64,000 nt of DNA from Ensifer sp. IC4062 (lineage in GTDB: Bacteria > Pseudomonadota > Alphaproteobacteria > Rhizobiales > Rhizobiaceae): positions 1 through 64,000 of the forward strand of contig NZ_JADYVD010000028.1 of the NCBI RefSeq assembly GCF_020193575.1. Direction: 5' to 3'. Below the pieces are notes generated by a model. The model made no database searches, was not told the origin of the DNA, and saw nothing but the letters and a program-made list of their open reading frames with translations. Within the stretch, counting starts at the first letter, position 1; each line of letters begins with the position of its first letter. A program made the position numbers and the translations under genes. Below are positions 8,673-18,898 of this stretch, piece by piece.

Positions 8673-9209
8673 CTATTGCGTCAGGCGATACGCGCCGCTT
8701 TCCACAGCCTTGCTGATCGCGCCAAGAACGTCCTCCGGAACGTGCGCATCTATCGACAGAGCATGCCGTTCGAACTGGCCCAGCGATGAGAATTGCTTGT
8801 GCAGTTCCGTGATTGGAGCCGGATCGGTCAACGTGTTCCCGCCGCGCTCCTGGCACCGTCGGATCGCGACATCGAGGGGTGGACGGAGAACCACATAGTG
8901 AACGGCCACGGCGATTTTCTTGAACGGAGCGAGGAACCACGGCCCGACAATGCCATCCACGATCACAAAATAGCCGCCGCTAGCATAGCCTTCGGCGGCC
9001 TGCGCCAGCACATCAACAACGATAGTGTTCTGATCATGAGCTTCCGGCAGATAGGGCTGGATCGCTCCATTTTTGATGAAATGCCAGAAGTCATCAGAAT
9101 GGAGATGAACTTTAGATGATCCGGGTTCTCTGGCGAGCGCCTGTGCTGCCGTGGTTTTGCCGGAACCGGGAGGCCCGGTCAGTATGAGTATTTCGCCCGA
9201 GTGATTCAT
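8673..9209 (-). CDS. P-loop AAA/kinase-like protein, 178 aa
   Basis: A small nucleotide-binding protein with Walker A GPPGSGKTT at residues about 13-21, a following LHSDDFWHFI segment and FVIVDGIVGPW, the arrangement of small-molecule or shikimate-type kinases and chloramphenicol phosphotransferase-like proteins. The lid region is RRCQERGG. It probably phosphorylates a small molecule, but the substrate is unknown. No ribosome binding site stands out. It stands alone between gcvP and the SUF operon, on the minus strand. Confidence 0.75.
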   Translation of the reverse strand: MNHSGEILILTGPPGSGKTTAAQALAREPGSSKVHLHSDDFWHFIKNGAIQPYLPEAHDQNTIVVDVLAQAAEGYASGGYFVIVDGIVGPWFLAPFKKIAVAVHYVVLRPPLDVAIRRCQERGGNTLTDPAPITELHKQFSSLGQFERHALSIDAHVPEDVLGAISKAVESGAYRLTQ

Positions 9210-9459
9210 GCGCGGCCATTTAGCATCTGACAGGACAATTGTCTGCCTGGGCCGTAGCCCCTTATCGCAAAACTCGCGATTGAAACGAGGGTTTTCCGCC
9301 TGACTTCAAACAAGAAGACCACCCGCAACACACACGCTGCAAGCGGAATCGGCTCCATCACACAGTCGGATTCCACATTCCGATTAGAGGCCGGTTGCAG
9401 CCGGAGCCCAGCTTTCGATTCGCTGAGTTTACGAAGTAGTTTGCTGCTTTACGAACCGG

Positions 9460-9852
9460 TCAGTTCGCGCGAACGACGGCATCGCCTCCGGCGGCCAGCG
9501 CAGCAAGATCGGCAGGCTTCAGTTCGACGGATTCACCGCAGCCGCAGGCGGATGTCTGGTTGGGGTTGTTGAAGGTGAAGCCGGAGCGCAGCGGCGTCAC
9601 TTCGAAATCCATCTGAGTGCCAAGCAGGTAGAGCACGGCCTCGGGTGCCACCCAGACCTTTGCATCGAGGTGCTCGACCAGATCGTCCTTGCTGTTGGGC
9701 TCGGTCACCAGATCGACGGCATATTCCATACCGGCGCAGCCGCCCTTCTTGATGCTCAAGCGGATGCCCTTGGCATCGCCCCCAGCATTCTCGACGATCG
9801 CCCGCACGCGGCCCGCGGCCGCATCGCTCAAGCTCATCACGGCAAAGCCCAT
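9460..9852 (-). CDS. sufA: A-type Fe-S carrier protein SufA
   Basis: HesB/IscA-family carrier of 130 residues that receives Fe-S clusters from the SufBCD scaffold and passes them to apo-proteins. The three ligand cysteines are present: Cys39 in KKGGCAGMEY and Cys103/Cys105 in SACGCGES. The start at 9852 follows AAGGAG at nine bases; an ATG six codons upstream would overlap that site. It is the last gene of the minus-strand SUF operon, 98 bases after sufT. Confidence 0.93.
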   Translation of the reverse strand: MGFAVMSLSDAAAGRVRAIVENAGGDAKGIRLSIKKGGCAGMEYAVDLVTEPNSKDDLVEHLDAKVWVAPEAVLYLLGTQMDFEVTPLRSGFTFNNPNQTSACGCGESVELKPADLAALAAGGDAVVRAN

Positions 9853-9950
9853 CGGCTCATTCTCCTTCATATCACCGGGGTAAAGGCCCGGCGCTTTCCA
9901 GAATCTAATGTAATGCCCGCGTCTTAACGGATCAATATCACGGCCAAAGC

Positions 9951-10331
9951 TCAGTACCAGCCGAGCGCGACCTGCGCCTCTTCCGACATACGGTCAGGCG
10001 TCCACGGTGGGTCAAAGGTCATCGTCACTTCGACGCCGGAGACACCCTCGACGGCGCCGACGGCGTTCTCGACCCAGCCCGGCATCTCACCCGCAACCGG
10101 GCAACCCGGAGCAGTCAGCGTCATGTCGATCTTCACCATCCGGTCGTCCTCGATATCGATCTTGTAGATGAGGCCGAGTTCGAAGATATCGGCTGGAATT
10201 TCCGGGTCATAGACTGTCTTGAGCGCTGCGATGATGTCGTCGCTGAGGCGCGCCAATTCCTCGGCCGGAATGGCCGAATGAACGATGCCTTCGCGGACAT
10301 CGATCTTTTCTTGCGTTGCATCGAGACTCAT
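9951..10331 (-). CDS. sufT: SufT-type Fe-S assembly protein (DUF59/MIP18 family)
   Basis: A 126-residue DUF59 protein, called SufX or SufT in rhizobial SUF operons, that takes part in Fe-S maturation. Conserved segments are LKTVYDPEIPADIFELGLIY, MTLTAPGCPVA with the conserved Cys, and FDPPWTPDRMSEEAQVALG at the C terminus. It follows sufS1 after about 100 bases that contain a strong hairpin, which may lower expression of sufT and sufA relative to the upstream genes. Confidence 0.92.
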   Translation of the reverse strand: MSLDATQEKIDVREGIVHSAIPAEELARLSDDIIAALKTVYDPEIPADIFELGLIYKIDIEDDRMVKIDMTLTAPGCPVAGEMPGWVENAVGAVEGVSGVEVTMTFDPPWTPDRMSEEAQVALGWY

Positions 10332-10405
10332 GTCCGTCTCCCTGAGCAGGCTCCGCGAAAGTGTGCCACACCTTTACGGCAAGAACCTGCGACAAACCAT
10401 ATTTT

Positions 10406-10431
10406 GAACAGACGCTGCCAAGCGTCTGTTC
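10406..10431 (-). terminator. Strong intra-operon hairpin between sufS1 and sufT
   Basis: GAACAGACGCT-GCCA-AGCGTCTGTTC is a perfect 11-base stem with a four-base loop. On the minus strand it starts at the sufS1 stop codon and is followed by TCAAAAT rather than a long T run. It looks like an attenuator or mRNA-processing hairpin inside the operon. Confidence 0.6.
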
Positions 10432-11671
10432 ACGCGAAAAACTTCCGAGCGTGGTCCAGTGCGTCAGCTAGCGCATCGACCTCGGCTCTGGTGTTGTAAA
10501 GGCCAAAGGACGCACGGCATGTGGAGGTGACGCCGAAGCGTTTCAAGAGTGGCTGCGCGCAATGTGTTCCGGCCCTCACGGCAACGCCGGCGCGGTCGAT
10601 CACCATCGAAACATCGTGCGAGTGAATGCCCGCGATTTCGAAGGAAAAGATGCTGCCCTTGCCGGGAGCATCGCCGAAGACCCTGAGCGCGTTGATCGAC
10701 GACAGCCGCTCGCGAGCATAGGCCGTGAGATCAGCCTCATGGGCGCGGATCGCTTCGCGACCGACCTTCTCCATGTAGTCGAGCGCATAACCCAGACCAA
10801 TTGCCTGCACGATCGGCGGCGTGCCAGCCTCGAAGCGATGCGGCGGATCGTTGTAGGTGACCTCATCCTCGGTCACCACCTCGATCATCTCGCCGCCACC
10901 CATGAAGGGGCGCATTTCCTTCAGGCGATCCATCTTGCCGTAGAGCACGCCGACGCCGGACGGACCGTAAAGCTTATGGCCGGTCATTACGTACCAGTCG
11001 CAGTCGATGTCCTGAACATCCACCGGCATATGCACAGCGCCCTGGCTGCCGTCGACGAGCACCGGAATGCCGCGCTCACGGGCGATGCGGCAGATTTCCT
11101 TCACCGGCACCACGGTGCCGAGCGCGTTCGACATGTGGGTGATGGCAATGAGCTTTGTCCGTTCCGTCAGGCAGTTGACGAAATCCTCGATGTGAAACGC
11201 GCCGTCGTCGTCGACGGGCGCCCAGACGAGCTTTGCACCCTGGCGCTCACGGATGAAATGCCAGGGAACGATGTTGGAGTGGTGCTCCATGATCGAGAGA
11301 ACGATTTCGTCGCCCTCCCCCAGTTTCGGCATGCCGTAGCCGTAGGCGACCGCGTTAATCGCTTCGGTCGAGGACTTCGTGAAGACGATGTTGTCGGCGG
11401 ATGGCGCATTCAGGAAGCGGCGAACCTTCTCTCGGGCCTGCTCGTAGGCTTCCGTCGCGGCATTCGAGAGGAAATGCAGGCCGCGATGGACGTTGGCATA
11501 TTCATTGGCATAGGCATGGGCCACGGCATCGATAACGAGCCGCGGCTTCTGTGCCGATGCGCCGTTGTCGAGATAGACAAGCGGCTTGCCATAGACCGTC
11601 CGCGAAAGGATCGGGAAATCCTTTCTGATCGTTTCGACGTCATAGGCCGGCACCGGCACGATATGTTCCAT
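10430..11671 (-). CDS. sufS: Cysteine desulfurase SufS (SufS1)
   Basis: Group II cysteine desulfurase of 413 residues that supplies persulfide sulfur to the SufBCD scaffold. The PLP lysine is in VMTGHKLYGPSG and the catalytic cysteine in AGTHCAQPLL, with the C-terminal signature STCRASFGLYNT. The N terminus FPILSRTVYGKPLVYLDNGA is typical. SufE is not encoded in this window. It lies 13 bases after sufD, so co-translation is likely. A second, IscS-like desulfurase heads the same operon. Confidence 0.96.
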   Translation of the reverse strand: MEHIVPVPAYDVETIRKDFPILSRTVYGKPLVYLDNGASAQKPRLVIDAVAHAYANEYANVHRGLHFLSNAATEAYEQAREKVRRFLNAPSADNIVFTKSSTEAINAVAYGYGMPKLGEGDEIVLSIMEHHSNIVPWHFIRERQGAKLVWAPVDDDGAFHIEDFVNCLTERTKLIAITHMSNALGTVVPVKEICRIARERGIPVLVDGSQGAVHMPVDVQDIDCDWYVMTGHKLYGPSGVGVLYGKMDRLKEMRPFMGGGEMIEVVTEDEVTYNDPPHRFEAGTPPIVQAIGLGYALDYMEKVGREAIRAHEADLTAYARERLSSINALRVFGDAPGKGSIFSFEIAGIHSHDVSMVIDRAGVAVRAGTHCAQPLLKRFGVTSTCRASFGLYNTRAEVDALADALDHARKFFA

Positions 11672-11684
11672 GTCTTTCGTCCAA

Positions 11685-12962
11685 TCAGGCGTGTTTTTCG
11701 AGCCAGGCCGAGATTATGCCTTCCAGCGCCTCGACCAGTTCCTCGTCATCTTCAAGCTCTTCGACGATCTCGGCGACGAAGGCGTTGACGAGCATCCCGC
11801 GTGCCTTCTTTTCCGGAATGCCGCGTGCGAGCATGTAGAAGAGCTGCGTATGGTCAATGTCGGCGACCGTAGCGCCGTGACCGCACTGCACGTCGTCTGC
11901 AAAGATTTCGAGCTCGGGCTTTGCCGAAAGATCGGCATCGTCGGACAAGAGTAGCGTATTGCACGCCATCTTCGCGTCGGTCTTCTGCGCATCCTTGGCG
12001 ACCAGGATCTTGCCCTGGAAAACGCCCTTCGCCCGGTCAAAAACGACGTTGCGGATGATCTCGCTCGAGGTGGTGTGCGGCACGTCATGGCTGAGCGTGA
12101 AGGTCACGTCCGTGTGGCTGTCGCCGCCGAGTAGATTGATCCCACGCAGCGTCAGATCGGCGCCCTCGCCGCTTGCCTTACCGTGGATTTCCTGGCGCAC
12201 CAGCTTGCCGCCGGCATTGATGACGAAGAGGTGCAGCTTCGCGTCCTTGCCGAGGTTGAAGCGGATCTGGCCGAGATGTGTATCGGCCGCGCCCTGCTGC
12301 TGGACGATGATCCAGATCACGTCGGCACCCTCGGCGAGCGTGACGTCGCTCACCGATGAAACAAAGCTCGGCTCCGCGTGCGTCGATAGATGCCGTTCGA
12401 TGACGGTTGCCTTGGAGCCGGCGCCGAAGGACACGGGAAAGCGCGTGTGCGCCTGACCGTGGCTCTGGACAACCTGAATCTCAAGCGGTGCTTCCAGCTG
12501 GGCTCCTTCCGCAATCTCGATTTCGAGACCGCCGCGAACGAGCCCACCATTGATCCGGCCGATTGCGTCATCGGAGCCGAGCACGGCCAGACCGGCCACA
12601 GCCGAACCATCAATCAGGCTCTCCGTGTAGGAGCGTGCCGTCACCCCATTGGGAAGGCTCTTGAGGTCGGCCTGGCCGCTGCGAACCGGAAGAACGGACG
12701 AACCCGGAACGACGGCATCGACCCTGTCGGCGAAGGCAGACGGATCGGCGGCAGGTACTGCGCGCAGCAAGGTACGCAGATCCGTATAGTGCCAGGACTC
12801 GACGCGGCGCGTCGGCAATCCGGCGGTCCGCAGCTCGTGAACGAGCGTGTCGCGGAGCGACAGTACCGCCCCGTCGCCAGGCAGATCACCGATCTCCGCG
12901 GTATAGGCATCGACCAACGCCGTTTCGGCGGCCGTCATCTTGATGGCCTGTTGCATATTCAT
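11685..12962 (-). CDS. sufD: Fe-S scaffold component SufD
   Basis: SufD partner of SufB in the SufBC2D scaffold, 425 residues. The family is shown by the SufBD core: RQEIHGKASGEGADLTLRGI, TSSEIIRNVVFDRAKGVFQG and the C-terminal VQCGHGATVADIDHTQLFYM with the conserved Cys and His. The protein sits 22 bases downstream of sufC and 13 upstream of sufS1. The N-terminal third is variable as usual. Confidence 0.95.
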   Translation of the reverse strand: MNMQQAIKMTAAETALVDAYTAEIGDLPGDGAVLSLRDTLVHELRTAGLPTRRVESWHYTDLRTLLRAVPAADPSAFADRVDAVVPGSSVLPVRSGQADLKSLPNGVTARSYTESLIDGSAVAGLAVLGSDDAIGRINGGLVRGGLEIEIAEGAQLEAPLEIQVVQSHGQAHTRFPVSFGAGSKATVIERHLSTHAEPSFVSSVSDVTLAEGADVIWIIVQQQGAADTHLGQIRFNLGKDAKLHLFVINAGGKLVRQEIHGKASGEGADLTLRGINLLGGDSHTDVTFTLSHDVPHTTSSEIIRNVVFDRAKGVFQGKILVAKDAQKTDAKMACNTLLLSDDADLSAKPELEIFADDVQCGHGATVADIDHTQLFYMLARGIPEKKARGMLVNAFVAEIVEELEDDEELVEALEGIISAWLEKHA

Positions 12963-12984
12963 TCGAACACTCCTTCAACAGGCC

Positions 12985-13740
12985 TCAGGCTGCTGCCTCG
13001 ATGAGATCCGCATAGCCCTTGGCTTCGAGTTCATGCGCCAGCGTCTTGTCGCCCGACTTGATGACCTGGCCCTTGTAGAGGACGTGAACGGTATCCGGAA
13101 CGATATAGTCGAGCAGGCGCTGGTAGTGCGTGATCACGACAACGGCGCGGTCCGGCGAACGCAGCGCATTCACGCCGTCGGCGACGACCTTGAGCGCGTC
13201 GATGTCGAGACCGGAGTCGGTTTCGTCAAGCACGCAGAGTTTCGGCTCCAGCAGCGCCATCTGCAGGATTTCGGCGCGCTTCTTCTCACCGCCAGAGAAA
13301 CCGACGTTGAGCGGACGGCGCAGCATTTCCGGCGCGATCTTGAGCTCGGCGGCGGCTTCCTTGACGCGGCGCATGAATTCCGGCGTCGTCAGTTCGTCTT
13401 CGCCGCGATACTTGCGCTGTTCATTCATCGCCACCTTCAGGAACTGCATGGTGGCGACGCCGGGAATCTCGACCGGATACTGGAAGGCGAGGAAGATGCC
13501 CTTGGCGGCACGCTCGGAAGCGTCGAGCTCCAGGATGCTTTCGCCATTATAAAGGATATCGCCCTCGGTCACTTCATAGTCTTCGCGGCCGGAAAGGACA
13601 TAGGACAGCGTCGACTTGCCGGAGCCGTTCGGTCCCATGATGGCGGCGACTTCGCCCGCCTTCACGGTGAGGTTCAGGCCGCGGATGATCTCGGTGCCGT
13701 CCTCGGCGATGCGTGCATGCAGGTTCTTGATTTCAAGCAT
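12985..13740 (-). CDS. sufC: Fe-S assembly ATPase SufC
   Basis: ABC-type ATPase of 251 residues that drives cluster assembly in SufBC2D. Walker A is GPNGSGKST (residues 36-44), the signature is NVGFSGGEKKRAEI, Walker B is LCVLDETDSGLD and the switch His is in VVVITHYQR. The start at 13740 gives the usual MLEIKNLHA N terminus with GAGGA upstream; 14 extra codons in the longer frame are unlikely. Confidence 0.96.
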   Translation of the reverse strand: MLEIKNLHARIAEDGTEIIRGLNLTVKAGEVAAIMGPNGSGKSTLSYVLSGREDYEVTEGDILYNGESILELDASERAAKGIFLAFQYPVEIPGVATMQFLKVAMNEQRKYRGEDELTTPEFMRRVKEAAAELKIAPEMLRRPLNVGFSGGEKKRAEILQMALLEPKLCVLDETDSGLDIDALKVVADGVNALRSPDRAVVVITHYQRLLDYIVPDTVHVLYKGQVIKSGDKTLAHELEAKGYADLIEAAA

Positions 13741-13818
13741 TATCAATCGTCCTCTTGGGAAGCGAATAGTCTTTGCGCGCAACTCCCGCGCGCGCTTTTC
13801 GATAATCTGGTCGAGGCG

Positions 13819-15288
<1,470 letters not shown>

Positions 15289-15440
15289 GTCGTTCTCCAA
15301 TCTTGCCGGATCCAAGGTCCGGCAGCTTGTCAACACGATGCGGATTTTGCGCACCGCTTATGTAATGGCTAAAAGGCGCTTTTCACCCCATTTGCCAAGC
15401 GGAAATTTGCTTTTCCGCAAATTCATTCAATCGTTTTGCC

Positions 15441-16607
15441 TCAAGCGGCCTTTCCGGTTGAGCGACGGCGGGCCGCCACTTTCGCGAAGACGGTCGCGCA
15501 ACGCTCGATTTCGGCCTCCGTCGTTGCCTCGCCGATCGATATACGCAACGCACCCTGGCGAGGATCGTAACCCATCGCAGTTAGCACATGGCTCTGCCCG
15601 ACCTTGCCGGACGAGCAGGCCGATCCCGCTGAGAGCGCCACGCCTTCGAGATCGAAGGCAATCTGGCCGGTTTCAGCTTTCATGCCCGGAAGCGTGAAAA
15701 AAGTCGTGTTGCCGATGCGCGAAACATCGCGTCCATGGATCACCACATCCGGCGCCGCCGACTGCATTTCGGCCTCGAGCCGGTCGCGCAACGCGGCAAT
15801 GGCGGCCATACGTCCGTCTATATTGCCGGCAACCACACGGGCCGCTGCTCCGAAGCCGGCAAGCGCGGGCGCATTTTCCGTACCCGAACGGTGACCTTTC
15901 TCCTGTCCGCCGCCGTGGATCAGCGCTGAAGGCATCATGACTTCGCCACGCGCGACGAGCGCGCCCGCACCTTTCGGCCCGCCGATCTTGTGCGAAGAGA
16001 CAATGATGAAATCCGCACCTAGCGCTTCGATCGACAAAGGCATACGCCCGGCCGCCTGTACAGCATCGACGATCAGGAGGCCGCCATGGGCGCGCACGAT
16101 GGCCGCGACCTCGGCGATGGGCTGGACGATGCCTGTCTCGTTATTGGCAAGCATCACGGCGACCATTGGCAATCCGGCCTGGCGATCATGGGCAGCAAGG
16201 AATGCCTCCAGCGCCGCACAATCGACCACACCGGCGCTCCTCACCGGCACCTCGCAAACCTGTTCGCGCGCGAAACGCCCGCCCTCGCGGATTGCCGGAT
16301 GCTCAATCGCGGACGCGTAGAGCTTGGCGATCCTGAGCGGCGTGCGCCCCATGCGGAAATCCGGGGTCAGCACCATATTGGCGGCCTCGGTCGCGCCGCT
16401 TGTGAAGGTGACCGAGGCGGCTTGTGCGCCGCAAAGCGCAGCGACATCACGTCGAGCGCCTTCGACAAGCGCGCGCACCGCCCTGCCCTCGCCGTGAACC
16501 GACGACGGATTGCCGACCTGATCGAGCGCCGACAGAAAGGCCTCGCGCGCTTCTGCCAGAAGCGGCGCCGTGGCGTTCCAGTCCATATAAATGCGCGATC
16601 CCGACAT
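15441..16607 (-). CDS. IscS/NifS-like cysteine desulfurase (SufS2)
   Basis: Group I-like cysteine desulfurase of 388 residues that makes persulfide sulfur for Fe-S assembly. The N terminus IYMDWNATAPLL, SGATEAANMVL, PLP-lysine segment VSSHKIGGPKGAGAL and active-site loop SAGSACSSGKVGQSHVL are visible. It is first in the order sufS2-B-C-D-S1-T-A, which is how this operon is described in Agrobacterium and other rhizobia. The 152-base gap to sufB contains no obvious hairpin. The upstream region carries an Irr-type box. Confidence 0.93.
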   Translation of the reverse strand: MSGSRIYMDWNATAPLLAEAREAFLSALDQVGNPSSVHGEGRAVRALVEGARRDVAALCGAQAASVTFTSGATEAANMVLTPDFRMGRTPLRIAKLYASAIEHPAIREGGRFAREQVCEVPVRSAGVVDCAALEAFLAAHDRQAGLPMVAVMLANNETGIVQPIAEVAAIVRAHGGLLIVDAVQAAGRMPLSIEALGADFIIVSSHKIGGPKGAGALVARGEVMMPSALIHGGGQEKGHRSGTENAPALAGFGAAARVVAGNIDGRMAAIAALRDRLEAEMQSAAPDVVIHGRDVSRIGNTTFFTLPGMKAETGQIAFDLEGVALSAGSACSSGKVGQSHVLTAMGYDPRQGALRISIGEATTEAEIERCATVFAKVAARRRSTGKAA

Positions 16608-16727
16608 CGTTTCCTTCGCTAGGACAAACGGCTTGGCCGTTACAATCGGTGCCGTTGCATTTTCCTTGAATTTTCCGCGTCGCTTGTCTTATGAGACGAA
16701 GCACAAGGCGGAATGCCCGCACCGAAG

Positions 16728-16744
16728 TTTTGAACGGTTCTAAA
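16728..16744. promoter_or_regulatory. Candidate Irr box (iron control element, ICE)
   Basis: TTTTGAACGGTTCTAAA matches the rhizobial ICE consensus TTTAGAA-N3-TTCTAAA at 13 of 14 fixed positions and is an inverted repeat. It lies 121 bases before the SUF operon and 87 bases before the divergent hydrolase gene, so it could serve either. Irr and RirA are known to control suf operons in rhizobia. A weaker TGA-N9-TCA element at 16762-16776 fits the skeleton of a RirA (IRO) box but is not AT-rich and may be chance. Confidence 0.65.
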
Positions 16745-16830
16745 CTAGGTTCTAGAAAAGCTGACTGCTTTCGTCAAGACAGATCGGCGCTGAAACCGCA
16801 ATTTGGGCCAGAAACATTCCCGGAGAGCCA

Positions 16831-17508
16831 ATGCCCGAGATTATCTTCAACGGACCAGCCGGTCGACTGGAAGGTCGTTACCAGCCTTCGAAGCAGAAGA
16901 GCGCCCCGATCGCCATCATCCTGCACCCGCATCCTCAGTTCGGTGGCACGATGAACAACCAGATCGTCTACCAGCTTTTCTACATGTTTCAGAAGCGCGG
17001 TTTCACGACGCTCCGGTTCAATTTCCGCGGCATCGGGCGCAGCCAGGGTGAGTTCGACCATGGCGCCGGCGAGCTTTCGGACGCCGCCTCTGCGCTCGAC
17101 TGGGTGCAGAGCCTTCATCCTGATTCGAAGAGCTGCTGGGTTGCGGGTTACTCCTTCGGCGCCTGGATCGGCATGCAACTCTTGATGCGTCGCCCGGAAA
17201 TCGAAGGCTTTATGGCGGTCGCGCCGCAGCCGAACATCTATGACTTTTCGTTCCTCGCCCCTTGCCCCTCGTCCGGCCTGATCATCAACGGCGATGCCGA
17301 CAAGGTGGCGCCTGAGAAGGATGTCAACGGTCTCGTTGATAAGCTCAAGGCGCAGAAGGGCATTCTCATCACGCACAGAACGGTGCCCGGTGCGAACCAT
17401 TTCTTCAACGGCCAGATCGAGACTCTGATGGCCGAGTGCGAGGACTATCTCGATCGCCGCCTCAACGGTGAACTGACGCCGGAGCCGGCCGCCAAGCGCA
17501 TCCGCTGA
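16831..17508 (+). CDS. Alpha/beta hydrolase, COG2945-like
   Basis: A 225-residue cytosolic hydrolase of the family with HPHPQFGGTMNN near the N terminus, FNFRGIGRSQGEFD, the nucleophile elbow AGYSFGAW, an acidic GDADKV and the catalytic His in PGANHFF. No signal peptide is present. These proteins are widely conserved in alphaproteobacteria without a settled substrate. GGAG precedes the ATG. It is transcribed divergently from the SUF operon and shares its control region, which could place it under iron control. Confidence 0.85.
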   Translation: MPEIIFNGPAGRLEGRYQPSKQKSAPIAIILHPHPQFGGTMNNQIVYQLFYMFQKRGFTTLRFNFRGIGRSQGEFDHGAGELSDAASALDWVQSLHPDSKSCWVAGYSFGAWIGMQLLMRRPEIEGFMAVAPQPNIYDFSFLAPCPSSGLIINGDADKVAPEKDVNGLVDKLKAQKGILITHRTVPGANHFFNGQIETLMAECEDYLDRRLNGELTPEPAAKRIR

Positions 17509-17576
17509 CATGTCGGCTGTAGCCAGTCCGTCCTCGCGTGCAGTTCAGCAGGTGAGGACACACTGAGACGTGGCGT

Positions 17577-18776
17577 CTAGCTCCGTCCTGCCCAATGTGG
17601 GACTGCCGGTTTGACGACGTGTTCCGGCGTTTCGGCGCATTCCACCCTGTTGCGTCCGGCCGCCTTGGCGGCATAAAGCGCCTTGTCCGCTCGCTGCATG
17701 GCTAGTTCGAGCGGCTCGTTTGTGGCGACCGCTGCGACCCCGAAGCTGGCGGTAACCGTCGCCTTCTCAGGCAGGCCGTCAATCTGCATTGAGGCCATCG
17801 CCGCGCGGATGCCGTGGGCGAGGTCACGCGCCTCCGATAAATGCATCAGGGGAAGAAATACCGCGAATTCCTCGCCTCCGAGGCGCCCGGCCACGGCCCG
17901 GCGCGGCATCAGATCGCGAAGGAGGGAGGAAAACCGCCGGATCACCTCGTCCCCGGCATGATGACCATAATTGTCGTTAACCCGTTTGAAATGGTCGAGG
18001 TCGGTAAGGATCAACGCGCCAGGATTGCCTCCGCCGCGTCTTTCCAGCAGCGGAGCAAGTCTCTCCACGAAGCCCCGGCGATTGTAGAGACCAGAGAGGG
18101 CGTCGATTTCAGAGCTCGCCCGCGCGTCATCGATGATGTCCTTGACCATGACGCCGAGCATCGCCAAGCCGGTTCCGACGATCAGCATGGCGCCAAGAGC
18201 CTGCGAAATCAGGGCGAACGGGCTGGAAACATAGTCAACTGCCGTTCTTCCGGAGCCTGCGGCCACCGCGGCGTAAATCTTCGCGAGATAGTAGACCGCG
18301 CTCAGCACCAGAAGACAGAGTAGAGTCCGGTCGGCGTAATTTTGCCGCCGCGACCGGACGATCGTCGAGGCGCACCACGCCTGAATCACAAAGAACGGCA
18401 TCTGGTAAAAGAAGGCGTGCTGCAACGTGCCTCGCGGAAGGTCGTAGATCAAGAGATCGACGATGACCGAAGCGACGAAGAAAGCGGCAAGCAGCGCCGG
18501 CTGCACCGGCACCTGATAAAGCAGCCCAAGCCCGACGCGAAGCAGGCTGAAGCCGCCGAGGACGCTGGCGAAAGCGGCTATCGCGAACAGGCGGGGAAAA
18601 CCGCTGAAAGGCAGAACGGCTTCAAACACCGCCGACAGGGAGGCGACAACGAAACAGGCAGCGATCCAGATTGCTGGCCGGCCCGAGCGACTCTTTGCCG
18701 CGATGAGAAGAAATGCGACCGCAAAGATCTGGGCGATGATGAAATTCACGGCCAGAAGGGAAATCGCACCACCCAT
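17577..18776 (-). CDS. Membrane-bound diguanylate cyclase (GGDEF)
   Basis: About 399 residues. The first roughly 190 residues contain six or more hydrophobic segments, forming an integral-membrane sensor of unknown ligand. The C-terminal GGDEF domain starts near DALSGLYNRRGF and has the active-site motif AGRLGGEEFAVF, expected to make cyclic di-GMP from two GTP. The residues just before it lack an RxxD inhibitory site. The start at 18776 (MGGAISLLAVNFIIAQIF, GGAAG upstream) places the first membrane helix at the N terminus; an upstream start at 18830 is possible. Confidence 0.88.
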   Translation of the reverse strand: MGGAISLLAVNFIIAQIFAVAFLLIAAKSRSGRPAIWIAACFVVASLSAVFEAVLPFSGFPRLFAIAAFASVLGGFSLLRVGLGLLYQVPVQPALLAAFFVASVIVDLLIYDLPRGTLQHAFFYQMPFFVIQAWCASTIVRSRRQNYADRTLLCLLVLSAVYYLAKIYAAVAAGSGRTAVDYVSSPFALISQALGAMLIVGTGLAMLGVMVKDIIDDARASSEIDALSGLYNRRGFVERLAPLLERRGGGNPGALILTDLDHFKRVNDNYGHHAGDEVIRRFSSLLRDLMPRRAVAGRLGGEEFAVFLPLMHLSEARDLAHGIRAAMASMQIDGLPEKATVTASFGVAAVATNEPLELAMQRADKALYAAKAAGRNRVECAETPEHVVKPAVPHWAGRS

Positions 18777-18898
18777 TCGACAGCTTCCGAAGAGTTCCGA
18801 CTGCGAATCACGGATCCGCGTAATTCTCACACACCGAAAGCTACCCTACCGGCGGAGTGCAAAGAAACAATTAGAGCAAAACAGGGAAAAGTGTGCTG

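Noticed and set aside
9234-9243. GACAATTGTC, identical to the candidate MocR operator at 50451
   Set aside because: A single ten-base palindrome without a second half-site or promoter context here; likely chance.
17529-17565. GTCCTC...GAGGAC inverted repeat between the hydrolase and GGDEF genes
   Set aside because: Only a six-base stem with a long loop; too weak to call a terminator.
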